Origin: Pseudomonas sp. LP_7_YM
Lineage (GTDB): Bacteria; Pseudomonadota; Gammaproteobacteria; Pseudomonadales; Pseudomonadaceae
Length of the DNA stretch: 64,000 nucleotides
Direction of reading: 5' to 3'
Assembly (NCBI RefSeq): GCF_004364435.1
Contig: NZ_SOCT01000004.1
Span: 310,001-374,000 of the forward strand
Shown here piece by piece: positions 1 to 9,644 of this stretch. Under the pieces are notes generated by a model that was given only the letters and a program-made list of their open reading frames with translations, was not told where the DNA came from and did no database searches. The position numbers and the translations under genes are program-made. How positions within the stretch are numbered: position 1 is the first letter of the stretch; the number at the start of each line of letters is the position of its first letter.

Positions 1-1628
1 CGACGGTTCAGCGAGGTGTTCAGCGACACCCCGTTACCGGTCAGGATTTCCAGCGCTTTCATCATGTCGTAGTAACGCGGGTTGTATTCGCGCTTGAGCA
101 CCTGCGCGCGCGATGTGCCGTCTTCGTGGACGACCTCCGGTACGCGGGTCTTCCACTCTTCGGAAACTTCAAAAGTGAAGGTCATGAACGGCGCCGGGTG
201 ATCGATCTTGATCATCTGCGGGGCAACAGTGTCGAGCATCGACGGGCAGAAAGGCCTCCAGCGCTCACGGAATTTGATCTGGTGGTTGATGCGGTCGGCA
301 ACGCCAGCCACGCTTGGGCAGCCAATGATCGAACGACCACCCAGCGCACGCGGGCCAAACTCCATGCGGCCCTGGAACCAGGCCACAGGATTGCCATCGA
401 CCATGATTTTGGCGATCTGCTCAGGCATGTTTTCGAGCTTGCGCCATGCCGGCGCGCTCGGATGACGGGCACACGCTGCGATCACGTCTTCATTGCTATA
501 CGACGGACCGAGGTAAACGTGCTCCATCTTCTCGACCGGTACGCCGCGAGCGTGGGAAACGTAGGCCGCCGCACCGACCGCCGTACCGGCATCACCGGAG
601 GCAGGCTGCACGAACAGTTCTTTGACTTCCGGGCGCGCGATGATCTTCTGGTTCAACTTGACGTTCAGCGCACAGCCGCCAGCGAACGCAATCTTCCCGG
701 TTTCCTTGAGGATGTCGCCCAGATAGTGATCGATCATCTGCAGCGCCAGTTTCTCGAACAGCGCTTGCATGCTGGCCGCGTAGTGGATGTACGGCTCGTC
801 GGCGATGTCGCCTTCGCGCTTGGGACCCAGCCACTCGATCAGCTTTGGCGTGAAGTAGAAACCCTTGCCCTTCTCTTTATAACGACGCAGGCCGATGACG
901 TTGGCGTATTCGGTATTGATCACCAGTTCGCCGTTTTCAAAGCTGGCCAGACGCGAGAAATCGTACTTGCTGGCATCGCCATACGGCGCCATGCCCATGA
1001 CCTTGAATTCGCCATCGAGCATTTCAAAACCGAGAAACTCGGTGATCGCCCCGTACAGGCCGCCCAGGGAGTCCGGATCGAAGAATTCCTTGATCTTGTG
1101 GATCTTGCCGTTTTCGCCATAGCCAAAGAATGTGGTGGCGTACTCACCCTTGCCGTCGATGCCCAGGATCGCGGTTTTCTCTTTGAAACCGGAGCAGTGA
1201 TAGGCGCTGGAGGCGTGGGCCAGGTGGTGCTCGACCGGCTCGATCTTGATCTTTTTCGGATCGAAGCCCAGTTGCTCGAGGCACCAGACGATCTTGTTGC
1301 GATAGCGCTTGTAGCGACGGTTGCCCATCAGGATGGCGTCGAGGGCGCGATCCGGGGCGTACCAGTAACGCTTGGCGTAGTGCCAGCGCGCTTCGCCGAA
1401 CAGGCTGATCGGGGCAAACGGGATGGCAACCACGTCCACGTCGGAAGGCTTGATGCCCGCTCGCTCGAGGCAGAACTTCGCAGACTCGTACGGCATGCGG
1501 TTCTTTGCGTGCTTGTCGCGAACGAAACGCTCTTCTTCGGCGGCTGCCACCAGCTTGCCGTCGATGTACAGCGCTGCGGAAGGATCATGGCTAAGGGCGC
1601 CGGACAGGCCAAGGATCGTCAATGCCAC
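1..1628 (-). CDS. wapO: LPS-core carbamoyltransferase (NodU/CmcH family), 3' end outside window
   Basis: About 542 codons are visible and the gene runs off the left edge. The start is GTG at 1628; an in-frame stop lies three codons upstream and AGAGGC is suitably placed before it. The protein begins MALTILGLSGALSHDPSAAL and has the HHLAHASSAY motif and the GGCALNVKLN and FGPRALGGRS motifs of O-carbamoyltransferases, which move a carbamoyl group from carbamoyl phosphate to a sugar hydroxyl. In P. aeruginosa the homologue next to the core kinases is thought to carbamoylate heptose II of the LPS inner core, and the gene order here fits that role. The family call is firm; the substrate is inferred from context. 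A toxin gene on the opposite strand separates it from the rest of the core cluster. Confidence 0.9.
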   Translation of the reverse strand, partial: MALTILGLSGALSHDPSAALYIDGKLVAAAEEERFVRDKHAKNRMPYESAKFCLERAGIKPSDVDVVAIPFAPISLFGEARWHYAKRYWYAPDRALDAILMGNRRYKRYRNKIVWCLEQLGFDPKKIKIEPVEHHLAHASSAYHCSGFKEKTAILGIDGKGEYATTFFGYGENGKIHKIKEFFDPDSLGGLYGAITEFLGFEMLDGEFKVMGMAPYGDASKYDFSRLASFENGELVINTEYANVIGLRRYKEKGKGFYFTPKLIEWLGPKREGDIADEPYIHYAASMQALFEKLALQMIDHYLGDILKETGKIAFAGGCALNVKLNQKIIARPEVKELFVQPASGDAGTAVGAAAYVSHARGVPVEKMEHVYLGPSYSNEDVIAACARHPSAPAWRKLENMPEQIAKIMVDGNPVAWFQGRMEFGPRALGGRSIIGCPSVAGVADRINHQIKFRERWRPFCPSMLDTVAPQMIKIDHPAPFMTFTFEVSEEWKTRVPEVVHEDGTSRAQVLKREYNPRYYDMMKALEILTGNGVSLNTSLNR

Positions 1629-1967
1629 TAGGGTCTAGCCTCTCAAGTCTGCAGAGCAGGCGTCGTGCGCCTGATAAATAAGGTGTGCCTGGCGTCAGTG
1701 CTGCCGGCAGCTAAAGGGCGGGATTATAGCGTAATGAATCGAGATATGGCGCTCGGCGCGAGAATGCATCTGGCCCATCCCTTGCACCGCGCGTCCATGT
1801 GTAAGGCGGCGGCGAAGGCCTGCGCCTGCCTTTCATGGCATCTGCATCAGCGATAGATATCTACCGCTTTCACCTGACCGGGCCGTGATTGATTGAGTGC
1901 CTATCACGCGCAAATTCCTGCGCCACAGATGCACTCACTCAAATGAGCCCTCAGGAAAACAGATAAC
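1629..1967. other. Intergenic region between divergent carbamoyltransferase and toxin genes
   Basis: These 339 bases separate two divergent genes and must hold both promoters. The stretch before the toxin start is fairly A+T-rich. I see no convincing ORF, operator palindrome or terminator; the 63-codon ORF at 1665-1856 has no ribosome-binding site and arginine/cysteine-rich low-complexity content. Confidence 0.5.
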
Positions 1968-4900
1968 ATGCAGACGCTTTCCCCTGTTCCCCCAATACCT
2001 GCAGCCACGCAGCGCGACGCCGCAGCCGCGTTGAAACGCCTAACCCGTGCCATCAGGGTTCTGACCAAGGAACTGTCTCATCTACCGCAGGCTCCACAAT
2101 CATTGCTCTCAGCGCTGGACACTGATAACAGCACTCAAGTGGAGCAGGAACTGGACAGCCTGCTGCATCGAATCGACGCCTTCTGGCAAGCGTCTGGCGA
2201 CACGCAGCAAAGCCGACATTCGCTGTTCGCCACATGCCTGGAAAAAGCCCTTTACGATGAAGCGGTACTCAAATCCCACGAAAACGAACTTGCGCCAGAC
2301 GCCCTGGCGTGCATCGCGCGTTCTGATTCGTTCGACGCTGGCCGTTCACGCGGCCAGGTAAGCGTTTATTCGCTGCATGCGCAGTTCAATGAACAGACGC
2401 GTGTCGAAATCAAGGGTGCGCTGGTCATGACCAGCGCAACCGGCCGTACGCTTCTGGCAATGCCAGGAAGCGGCCTGACGGAATATGCGACGCAGCAGGC
2501 CATGTCGCAAACACTGGCCGGATGGCTCAACAACGACATGCTGCGATGGGCATTGCTCATTAACGCCGACCAGCGACATCAGGATGCCGCCTTCGCGGTG
2601 GCAGCCGATCCCGATTTGTTCATCGAGCGGTTTGGGCCTTCCGATATTCACCTTCAGCCGATCACCACTGACCCCTACCGTCACGCACTGCAGCGACAGA
2701 TAGACAAACAGTGTGAGGACATACGTTACGTATGCACTGCCGGACTGAACCCCAAACCGCAACAACGCGCCGCGCAGATCGCCGCCGCGATAGGCATGTC
2801 CGAGCTTTTCGGGCCCTCGACCATGCTGGAGCGCCGCGAGCAGGCCCTGGCCGAGCGTAAAATGCGCACAAGTTTGCCGGACTGGGTGAAGATTGCAGCG
2901 CCAGCGGACCTCGAAACCTACATTCAACACGTCAACCGCTATGACCAGGCGAGCAAGGCACTGACCAGCGCCCTGAAGGGTGCCGCCTCTGCCGAGCAAT
3001 ACGCACGAGTGAGCCTGCGTACCCACCTGACCAACGACCTGGGCTACGAAGTGGAGCCCGATGATATTGCCGTTACGACCCGGCGCACGCTGCCTTTGAC
3101 GGACGAAAGTTATACCACTACGCGCACCTTGACCCAATTGGCGCTATTGGGGGTACACCCGGACGACCAACAGGCCGGTTCGGATTTTTTGACCCGCTCC
3201 ACCATCGACATCGATGACAGGTCGGCAGAAATACCCTATGCCCGGCTGACCCCAGCGTACCTGGCGCGTACGATCGATGAGCTGAAACTGCGTGTCAGCT
3301 TCGGCGATTATCAATGTAGGGCATACGCACTGCCGGGCAATCAGATGCTCATGCGTAAGCTGATCGGCCTGCGGGTCGTGGAGTCGGCGTATGCAGCGAA
3401 GATGCAGGGGCATATTTCGAGCGAAGACTTCGCCATCATCCATGCCATCACGCAATCGTCACCTGCCCAAGAGGGAGCCGTGCTGCGAGCTCAGCACATC
3501 AGAATCGACCACTGCGGCATTCTTGGCCGCATTCTGGTGTTCAGGAAAGAGGACAATCAAGGCAGGCTCGAACGCCTGATCATGTTCGCCTCGGACGCGC
3601 CGCGCGCTCGGCTGTTTCAGAGTTTCCACAATGAAACCCAGTTGCTTCATGAGCTGGTGGGCTGGACCGCCATTACGGCGATGAAAGATTACCTGCTCCA
3701 GCAATCGCCTGTCGCGAGCCGTCCTGGACTCAATGAAACTCTGGAGGCGCTCAGACAAAAACCGTACCCGGCGCCCGGTTTCATCCAGTTGATCTCACTG
3801 GACAGCTACGATGCAGGCCTGCGCATTTTCGTCAGGGAACTGATCGATGTAACGCTTTCAGAACATCAAGCCCATACGCCCGATTGGTATGTGCGAGCCA
3901 GCGGTTTGCAGCGCCAGCAACTGGTCGCGCTGGATGACGCTATCGCCGGCGCCGCACGTAACTACCAGGCCCATACAACAGTTCAGGACTTCGAAGATTA
4001 TGTGCACCAGCGCGCCAGCGAAAACATAGCTCAGTTGATGAAGGTTCCGGCGGGCGCGGTAGACCCTGACCAGATCCTCATCGTCTCAGAACGGGAAACG
4101 CTGACTTACACCCAAATGATGCGTAATGGCTATGACGACAGCATCAGTCTGATCACCCCGACTGCCGCTACCACAGCGGTATTCAGAGGGCCCCAGGGCG
4201 TAGACCTGAGCGCACTTACGCCAACTGCCGTCGCGCGCTCGGTCCATGGTAAATGGCTCGCCGATGACTATGCCGCGCTGATCCGGCGCAACCTGCTCAG
4301 CCCCGAGTCCACGGGTTACACGTACCGACGTCAAGCCAGTACCTTGATAACCCAGTTGCAAATGCAGGCGGCGGCCCTGCGCAGCCTGCTCAAGGGGCAC
4401 ATCGACCCCGCTCAATATCAATGGCTCGCCGTGGCGACCGCCAGTCTGGGCCGAAGCGACGCCCGGACGCGCGAACGTTATCCGGTGTACCCCCTGCAAA
4501 TCCATATCGACAAGCCGTTCATTGCCTCACACCTGAGCCTCTTCGACCAACTGGTGATTCCAGACGCCAACCTGACCCAGGTCGAAACTGTTCAGGGATG
4601 TTTCGCCCTGCTGTCGACTGAAAACCGGCTGGCGCCCTTGCTCTACACGCCGGGGGCACCCGATGGCATCGAGTTCAGGGTATTCAGCTCGTTCGTGGAA
4701 TCGCTCGAACCGTCGGGCATGATCGATTATTACAAAGACCGTTGCCGGATCAAGGCACGCCGTGCTCTGGCGTTTTTTCTGAACGATATGAAACAGGGCA
4801 ATGCCAACAAGCGCCCCTCTTTGCCAAAAGAGCCGATTGCCGATTTCGCCCAGGTCTGCTTCAACCGGCCGATCGAGCGCAAACTGCGTGACGCGGAGCA

Positions 4901-7900
4901 AACCACCATCGGTCGTCATGACATGCTGGGCAAGCTCATCTGGAACAGCATTGACATTATTGCCACCGTACTGACGCTGCCCTTCCCTCCCGCCAGTTTC
5001 ACTGTCGGCGTGATGCTGTCGCTGCGCGACAGTGTCAGGGCCTTCCAGGCACTGACCGGGGATTCTCCGGAGGACGCGCACGCGCTCATTCTCGCGTCGG
5101 CCCTGAACATGGTTGGCGCTGCGGGAGATCTCCACCAAGGCCTCAAGGGTTTCGGTGCAATGGCGCGCAAGCTATCGAGGTGTTCGGGAACACCCGCCCG
5201 ACCCTCAACGCTGAAAAAGCTGTCGAACCCGGCAAAGCAGGAAAAACTCTACCCGGCCAACCTGCAGGACCAATCGTTCTTGATTGGCAAACCCAATGCC
5301 AGCGGCCAGGCACCGGTTTACCGGAGCCTGGGTGTCGACCCGGAGGAGGTAGCCGCCACCCGACACTATGCAACCCGCGATAGCAACGGAGCCTGGCAGC
5401 CGTTGGATCAACCTGCTACCCCCACCTTGCCACGTGCGTCCGACGCGCTCGCCAATCGTGCCGTAGACATTTCCCTGCAAGACCTGCCACAAGTGGCCGA
5501 GGGGCATGCCAGGGGAGTCAGCCTGGGCCAGGGCAGGCATTACATCCAGATGAACGGCCTGGTTTATCAGGTGCAGTACGACGCCGGTATTCGCTGCTGG
5601 CACATTGTGGACCCGGACAGCCCTTTCGCGTTCTTCGGTCGCCAACCCGTCAGGCTGGACGATCACGGCCAGTGGACATTGGTTGAGCGTTCGCGCCTGC
5701 AGGGCGGCGGCAACGATGAACCGTTCGGCTTCAGGCCTTTGCAAGAACAATCGGGTAGCAGTGGAGCAGACCTGAGTGACTACGAGTTACCGCAGCACTT
5801 GCGAAGGCATCTGGAGGGTATCCTCAAAATGGAACCGGCCGACGACCTGGGCTTGAATCTGGATGGGTACTTCGAGATCTATTACGTCCAAATGCGCGAG
5901 CGCTACTTCAGCCTCAAGGAAAAACTCTACGCCGACGCCCAGACATTTTTTGCCCGCTCCCCGGCGCTGCCACCCAGGCCAATACTCCCGGCAGTCGATG
6001 CATCGGCGAACGTCAGCGGTTTTCTGGAAAACGTTTTCAACAGCAGCAACGGGTTAGTCTTGAGCGAGGCCCCCAGGTCCGTAGCCAGTAAACACTTCCT
6101 CATCGCCCACATGCAGGCTCTGGTCGAACAGCGAGTCGAGACGATGTACCTCCCGCATCTGTTCACCGACAAGCACCTCAAGAAACTGGCCAAATATCGC
6201 GCCAAAGGAAAAAACGTTCGCTCCGGCTCCCATGAGATCAGGGATCATCTCGAGCTGATCAATGAGGGAGCATTGAACAACCTGAGCGTGGAATACGACT
6301 ACTACCACCTTATCAAGCACGCGCACCGCCACGGCATCGAGGTACGTCCATTCAGCTCATCGGTCAGTTACCCGGTTGAAGGTTTTGAGGTGGCAACGCC
6401 CACAACCGACATCGCAGCCGCGCAAAAAATGAGCAACTTTTTCGGTCACAAGGTAATCAGCGCCGACGTTGCGCTGGATCGCTCCAAGCGCTGGATCGCC
6501 CTGCTCGACGAAAAGCTGGCCACCACCCATGACCAGGTTCCAGGCATCGCCGAGCTCGAAGGCGCGATCAGTGTGCATATCGAAGACGTACCTGCCGGGC
6601 GTCCTATGCAGATCCGCGCCACTTCGGTTCGCCTGGTCGAAGATGGACAGGCCACGCCATGCGACTTCAAAATAGAATTTGCAAATCCAATCGTGGCCGA
6701 CACGGCAATCCCTGCAGCCCTACCGACTGGCCTGGACGATACCCTGACCGGAGCAAGCGTCGCCGCCAGCGGGCACACACATCCGGGCGTAACAGGCTTT
6801 CGCTGGGATGAAAGTTCAGGCTGGCAGCGCGTAGCACCGGAGCATTGGGTTGCCGACAGCCCACCGACCGCACTCCAGCAATCGCTGCTCGACACGACAT
6901 ACGGTATGCCACCGTCGTCGAGAGACGCTTTGTATGAGCTGATTCAGAGGCCAAGAGGGCTCGACGGCAACTATTTCATCAGCGATACCGACCTGATACC
7001 GGCGCAATCGACATTTTTCGAGTTAAGAGAGAAGCTGCGAATCGAATCGCGTCCCGTCATTTTTGGCGAGCTTGCGCCGCGACCGACGATGCCCGCTATC
7101 GACACCCAGGGCAATGTGGATGAATTCATTAAAAGCCTGTATCAGCAAACCGACGGCATGGTCATAGGCGAATTCCACGCCTCTGTCGCCAGCAAGAAAT
7201 TCATTATGGACAACCTGCCGCTGCTGACGCAGCAGAACGTAAAAACGCTTTACATGGAGCACCTGCTGACCGACTTGCATCAGGCCGACCTGGATCGTTT
7301 TTTCGACACAGGGCTTATGAGCAAAAGGCTTTTGGATGACATTAAAAAGCTGGACAGCGGGCATCTGACTGACCCGGACCATATGTACAACTTTGAAAAG
7401 TTGCTGATCAAGGCGCAGCAGCATGGCCTGGAGATTCGCGCCCTGGATTGCGCCGCCAGTTACCACCTGCGGGGTATACGCCTGGAGACGCCCACGACCC
7501 GCCAGCAGATGATGAATTATTTCGCCTCGCGCACGATCCGTCAGCACCAGTCTGTCATGGGTAAGCACAGGTGGGTTGCGTTGGTCGGCAACAGTCACGC
7601 CAACATCTACAAGACCGTACCGGGACTTGCGGAACTCGAAGGTGCCATTGGCCTTCACCTCGTTGACGTAGCGCCCGGCGCCTCCAAGGGCATCAGGGTG
7701 GACGCCGGTGTATTCTCGCGCAGCCCCATGAACAAGAGCGAAGGCTTCGTAAAAGGCGACTTCCGGATCGATGTAGAGATCCCTGGAACGCCGGTCTGGC
7801 CGGCACCTATTGAAAAGCCAACGCTGGATCAGCGGCTGTCGCGGGTCGGTACGTTCGTGGTGGAGTCCGAGTCGGAAACGGCACATATGATCGCCCATCG

Positions 7901-8063
7901 GTCCAGAGACAACGCGATTCATCTCACACCGGTGCAATTCAACGCCGAAGGCAAGGCGTTCGTGGAGCGCCCGACCTGGGAGGCGCTGCACCTACAACCC
8001 CATGAGACCGTCGAGGCGCTGATACTCGCCCTGCAGCGCTACGGCCTGGAACGAGTGGGGTAG
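1968..8063 (+). CDS. Large dermonecrotic-type, membrane-targeted toxin with two tandem Tiki/ChaN-like domains
   Basis: This 2031-residue protein has no signal peptide. The N-terminal ~950 residues resemble the DUF6543 dermonecrotic-toxin region common in Pseudomonas. A hydrophobic stretch at about 986-1060, from MLGKLIWNSIDIIATVLTLP, is a possible membrane-insertion segment. Two related domains follow, about 1290-1560 and 1650-1920. The second has the full EreA/ChaN/Tiki signature: GEFH at 1734-1737, YMEH at 1762-1765 and GNSHAN with His1877. The same positions in the first are SEAP (1366-1369), YLPH (1394-1397) and Leu1517, so it looks catalytically dead. Pasteurella multocida toxin and HopBA1-type effectors carry domains of this fold; whether it acts as protease, esterase or something else here is unknown. 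ATG 1968 has AGGA 11 bases upstream. No immunity gene or secretion gene is adjacent. Confidence 0.8.
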   Translation: MQTLSPVPPIPAATQRDAAAALKRLTRAIRVLTKELSHLPQAPQSLLSALDTDNSTQVEQELDSLLHRIDAFWQASGDTQQSRHSLFATCLEKALYDEAVLKSHENELAPDALACIARSDSFDAGRSRGQVSVYSLHAQFNEQTRVEIKGALVMTSATGRTLLAMPGSGLTEYATQQAMSQTLAGWLNNDMLRWALLINADQRHQDAAFAVAADPDLFIERFGPSDIHLQPITTDPYRHALQRQIDKQCEDIRYVCTAGLNPKPQQRAAQIAAAIGMSELFGPSTMLERREQALAERKMRTSLPDWVKIAAPADLETYIQHVNRYDQASKALTSALKGAASAEQYARVSLRTHLTNDLGYEVEPDDIAVTTRRTLPLTDESYTTTRTLTQLALLGVHPDDQQAGSDFLTRSTIDIDDRSAEIPYARLTPAYLARTIDELKLRVSFGDYQCRAYALPGNQMLMRKLIGLRVVESAYAAKMQGHISSEDFAIIHAITQSSPAQEGAVLRAQHIRIDHCGILGRILVFRKEDNQGRLERLIMFASDAPRARLFQSFHNETQLLHELVGWTAITAMKDYLLQQSPVASRPGLNETLEALRQKPYPAPGFIQLISLDSYDAGLRIFVRELIDVTLSEHQAHTPDWYVRASGLQRQQLVALDDAIAGAARNYQAHTTVQDFEDYVHQRASENIAQLMKVPAGAVDPDQILIVSERETLTYTQMMRNGYDDSISLITPTAATTAVFRGPQGVDLSALTPTAVARSVHGKWLADDYAALIRRNLLSPESTGYTYRRQASTLITQLQMQAAALRSLLKGHIDPAQYQWLAVATASLGRSDARTRERYPVYPLQIHIDKPFIASHLSLFDQLVIPDANLTQVETVQGCFALLSTENRLAPLLYTPGAPDGIEFRVFSSFVESLEPSGMIDYYKDRCRIKARRALAFFLNDMKQGNANKRPSLPKEPIADFAQVCFNRPIERKLRDAEQTTIGRHDMLGKLIWNSIDIIATVLTLPFPPASFTVGVMLSLRDSVRAFQALTGDSPEDAHALILASALNMVGAAGDLHQGLKGFGAMARKLSRCSGTPARPSTLKKLSNPAKQEKLYPANLQDQSFLIGKPNASGQAPVYRSLGVDPEEVAATRHYATRDSNGAWQPLDQPATPTLPRASDALANRAVDISLQDLPQVAEGHARGVSLGQGRHYIQMNGLVYQVQYDAGIRCWHIVDPDSPFAFFGRQPVRLDDHGQWTLVERSRLQGGGNDEPFGFRPLQEQSGSSGADLSDYELPQHLRRHLEGILKMEPADDLGLNLDGYFEIYYVQMRERYFSLKEKLYADAQTFFARSPALPPRPILPAVDASANVSGFLENVFNSSNGLVLSEAPRSVASKHFLIAHMQALVEQRVETMYLPHLFTDKHLKKLAKYRAKGKNVRSGSHEIRDHLELINEGALNNLSVEYDYYHLIKHAHRHGIEVRPFSSSVSYPVEGFEVATPTTDIAAAQKMSNFFGHKVISADVALDRSKRWIALLDEKLATTHDQVPGIAELEGAISVHIEDVPAGRPMQIRATSVRLVEDGQATPCDFKIEFANPIVADTAIPAALPTGLDDTLTGASVAASGHTHPGVTGFRWDESSGWQRVAPEHWVADSPPTALQQSLLDTTYGMPPSSRDALYELIQRPRGLDGNYFISDTDLIPAQSTFFELREKLRIESRPVIFGELAPRPTMPAIDTQGNVDEFIKSLYQQTDGMVIGEFHASVASKKFIMDNLPLLTQQNVKTLYMEHLLTDLHQADLDRFFDTGLMSKRLLDDIKKLDSGHLTDPDHMYNFEKLLIKAQQHGLEIRALDCAASYHLRGIRLETPTTRQQMMNYFASRTIRQHQSVMGKHRWVALVGNSHANIYKTVPGLAELEGAIGLHLVDVAPGASKGIRVDAGVFSRSPMNKSEGFVKGDFRIDVEIPGTPVWPAPIEKPTLDQRLSRVGTFVVESESETAHMIAHRSRDNAIHLTPVQFNAEGKAFVERPTWEALHLQPHETVEALILALQRYGLERVG

Positions 8064-8116
8064 GTCATACCTCATCGAGGTGCGGCAACGCCCGCCGTGC
8101 TGCCGCCTCGAATGAC
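8064..8116. terminator. Palindrome between convergent toxin and core-kinase genes
   Basis: The short gap between the two stop codons is almost wholly an inverted repeat. GTCAT (8064-8068) pairs with ATGAC (8112-8116), and CGAGG-TGCGGCA (8076-8087) pairs with TGCCGCCTCG (8101-8110). It could form a hairpin on either strand and act as a shared terminator. There is no T-run, so intrinsic termination would be weak. Confidence 0.5.
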
Positions 8117-8124
8117 GTGCTCTA

Positions 8125-9561
8125 TCAGGCTTTTGGCAGGCGCTGCTCCAGCAATTGGTGCAGCGCACTGTCGGCAGGCCAGTTACGCATGAAACGGGCA
8201 CGGTCCCTGGAGAAGGCAGCGGCGAAGGTGCGGGCCGAGCTGTGCTGACACATGGCGTCCAGATCGATCAGCGCCCAGCGGTCCTGATGCCAGAACACGT
8301 TATGCCCTTTCAGATCGCCATGGCTGATACGCTCACGAATCAACTGCGCGAACAGCCTGTCCAGCGCCAGCAATTCGCTTTGCGGTGCATCGCCTGCAGC
8401 GACGTACGGCGCGAAGCGTTCGATGATATCCGGCCCCGGCAGGTACTCGGTGACCAGGTACGCCTGGCGTCGCAACCAGAACAGGCGCCGCTCCAGCAAC
8501 GCCAGCGGCTTGGGCGTGGCGATGCCGAGGAACATCAGGCGATTGCCTTCACGCCATGAATGCCAGGCTCGACTCGGACGCCAGAAACGTTTGAGCCAGT
8601 GGGCAAAATGCTTGATGTTGTAGCGTTTGATCACCAAAGGTCGGCCTTCGACCTGGGTTTTCGCCACGCTCGCGGCACCGCCGGTCTTGTACAGGTGGCC
8701 GCTGTCGATCAATGCGTCGGCTGTGTCGAGCACCGCAAGCATCGCGGCTTCTTCTTCGCGACGAATCGCGCGCAGGCCGAATGGCCCGTCGGTAACGCTG
8801 AACAGGCTGCAGTCACGTCCCGCCTTGATCAGATAATCGCCTAACCGCCAGTGGCTGACCTTGTCGATCTGCTTTTGCAGCGCTTGGACCGGCAGCGCAT
8901 GTTCGCCATTGCTCAGCAGGTAGTAGACCAGCAGTTCTTCGGTGAATGGCTCCAGCGATCGGGGCAGTTGCGCGAAGAACACACCGAGATTTTCCAGCAC
9001 CTTTTGGCGAGACAACGGTTTGCCAGCTTGCTCGACACGAATGCCGGCGCCATCGATCAGGTACAGCTTGCCGTTCTGACGCAGCAGGTTGTCCAGGTGC
9101 AGGTCTTCCTGCCACAGGCCCTTGGCGTGCATTTGCCCGACGACAGCCAAGGCATCGCCCAGCACGGTCGTTTGTTCATCGGCCAGCGGCGGCAGGTCTT
9201 CAACTGTCTTCCAGGCATCGCTCAGGCTCTGGGCCTGATCGAGAAATTCGAACAGCAGCCAGCCGCCTTCGCCTTCCACAAGGCCGTCGGCCAGGAGCAG
9301 TGGCGTGGCCAGGCCCTGCCCGGCAAGCAACTGCACGCCGGCGAGCTCGCGCTGAAAATGCCGAGGTGCCTTGTGCCCGACCAGCAACTTGGCCAGCACC
9401 GGCCGCCCACGCCAGATCCCGGCGCCCACATAGCGCTGACCGGGCAGTACGCGCAGCAGGCTGAGCAGCTGTAACTCGGCCGAACCGGCAGCATCCGCCA
9501 ACGCAATACTCATCGGCAGCGTCGGGGTACGCCCGGCGTTTTTCAGTTCAGACAAACGCAT
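8125..9561 (-). CDS. Two-lobed LPS core kinase-like protein (PA5006 type)
   Basis: The 478-residue protein contains two eukaryotic-like/WaaP-type kinase halves. The first has QEDLHLDNLL with Asp153 and LIDGAGI with Asp170. The second has HGDLKGHN with Asp416 and LIDLDAM with Asp433. Both catalytic loops look intact. ATG 9561 is preferred over an upstream TTG (9576) because AGAGGG is well placed before it and homologues begin MRLSELK. It lies 83 bases downstream of the wapQ-like gene and is probably the last gene of the core operon before the toxin insertion. A role in phosphorylating LPS core heptose is inferred from position and fold; the exact substrate is not known. Confidence 0.85.
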   Translation of the reverse strand: MRLSELKNAGRTPTLPMSIALADAAGSAELQLLSLLRVLPGQRYVGAGIWRGRPVLAKLLVGHKAPRHFQRELAGVQLLAGQGLATPLLLADGLVEGEGGWLLFEFLDQAQSLSDAWKTVEDLPPLADEQTTVLGDALAVVGQMHAKGLWQEDLHLDNLLRQNGKLYLIDGAGIRVEQAGKPLSRQKVLENLGVFFAQLPRSLEPFTEELLVYYLLSNGEHALPVQALQKQIDKVSHWRLGDYLIKAGRDCSLFSVTDGPFGLRAIRREEEAAMLAVLDTADALIDSGHLYKTGGAASVAKTQVEGRPLVIKRYNIKHFAHWLKRFWRPSRAWHSWREGNRLMFLGIATPKPLALLERRLFWLRRQAYLVTEYLPGPDIIERFAPYVAAGDAPQSELLALDRLFAQLIRERISHGDLKGHNVFWHQDRWALIDLDAMCQHSSARTFAAAFSRDRARFMRNWPADSALHQLLEQRLPKA

Positions 9562-9644
9562 CGGCGCCCTCTTCAATCAACTTGAGCTGGATCGGTAATC
9601 AACAACACATCACGCCCGCAGGACGTTTTTCGACCGGGAGCAGC

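Noticed and set aside
126..1631. 501-codon open frame on the plus strand
   Set aside because: It is antisense to the carbamoyltransferase gene, whose minus-strand frame carries all family motifs.
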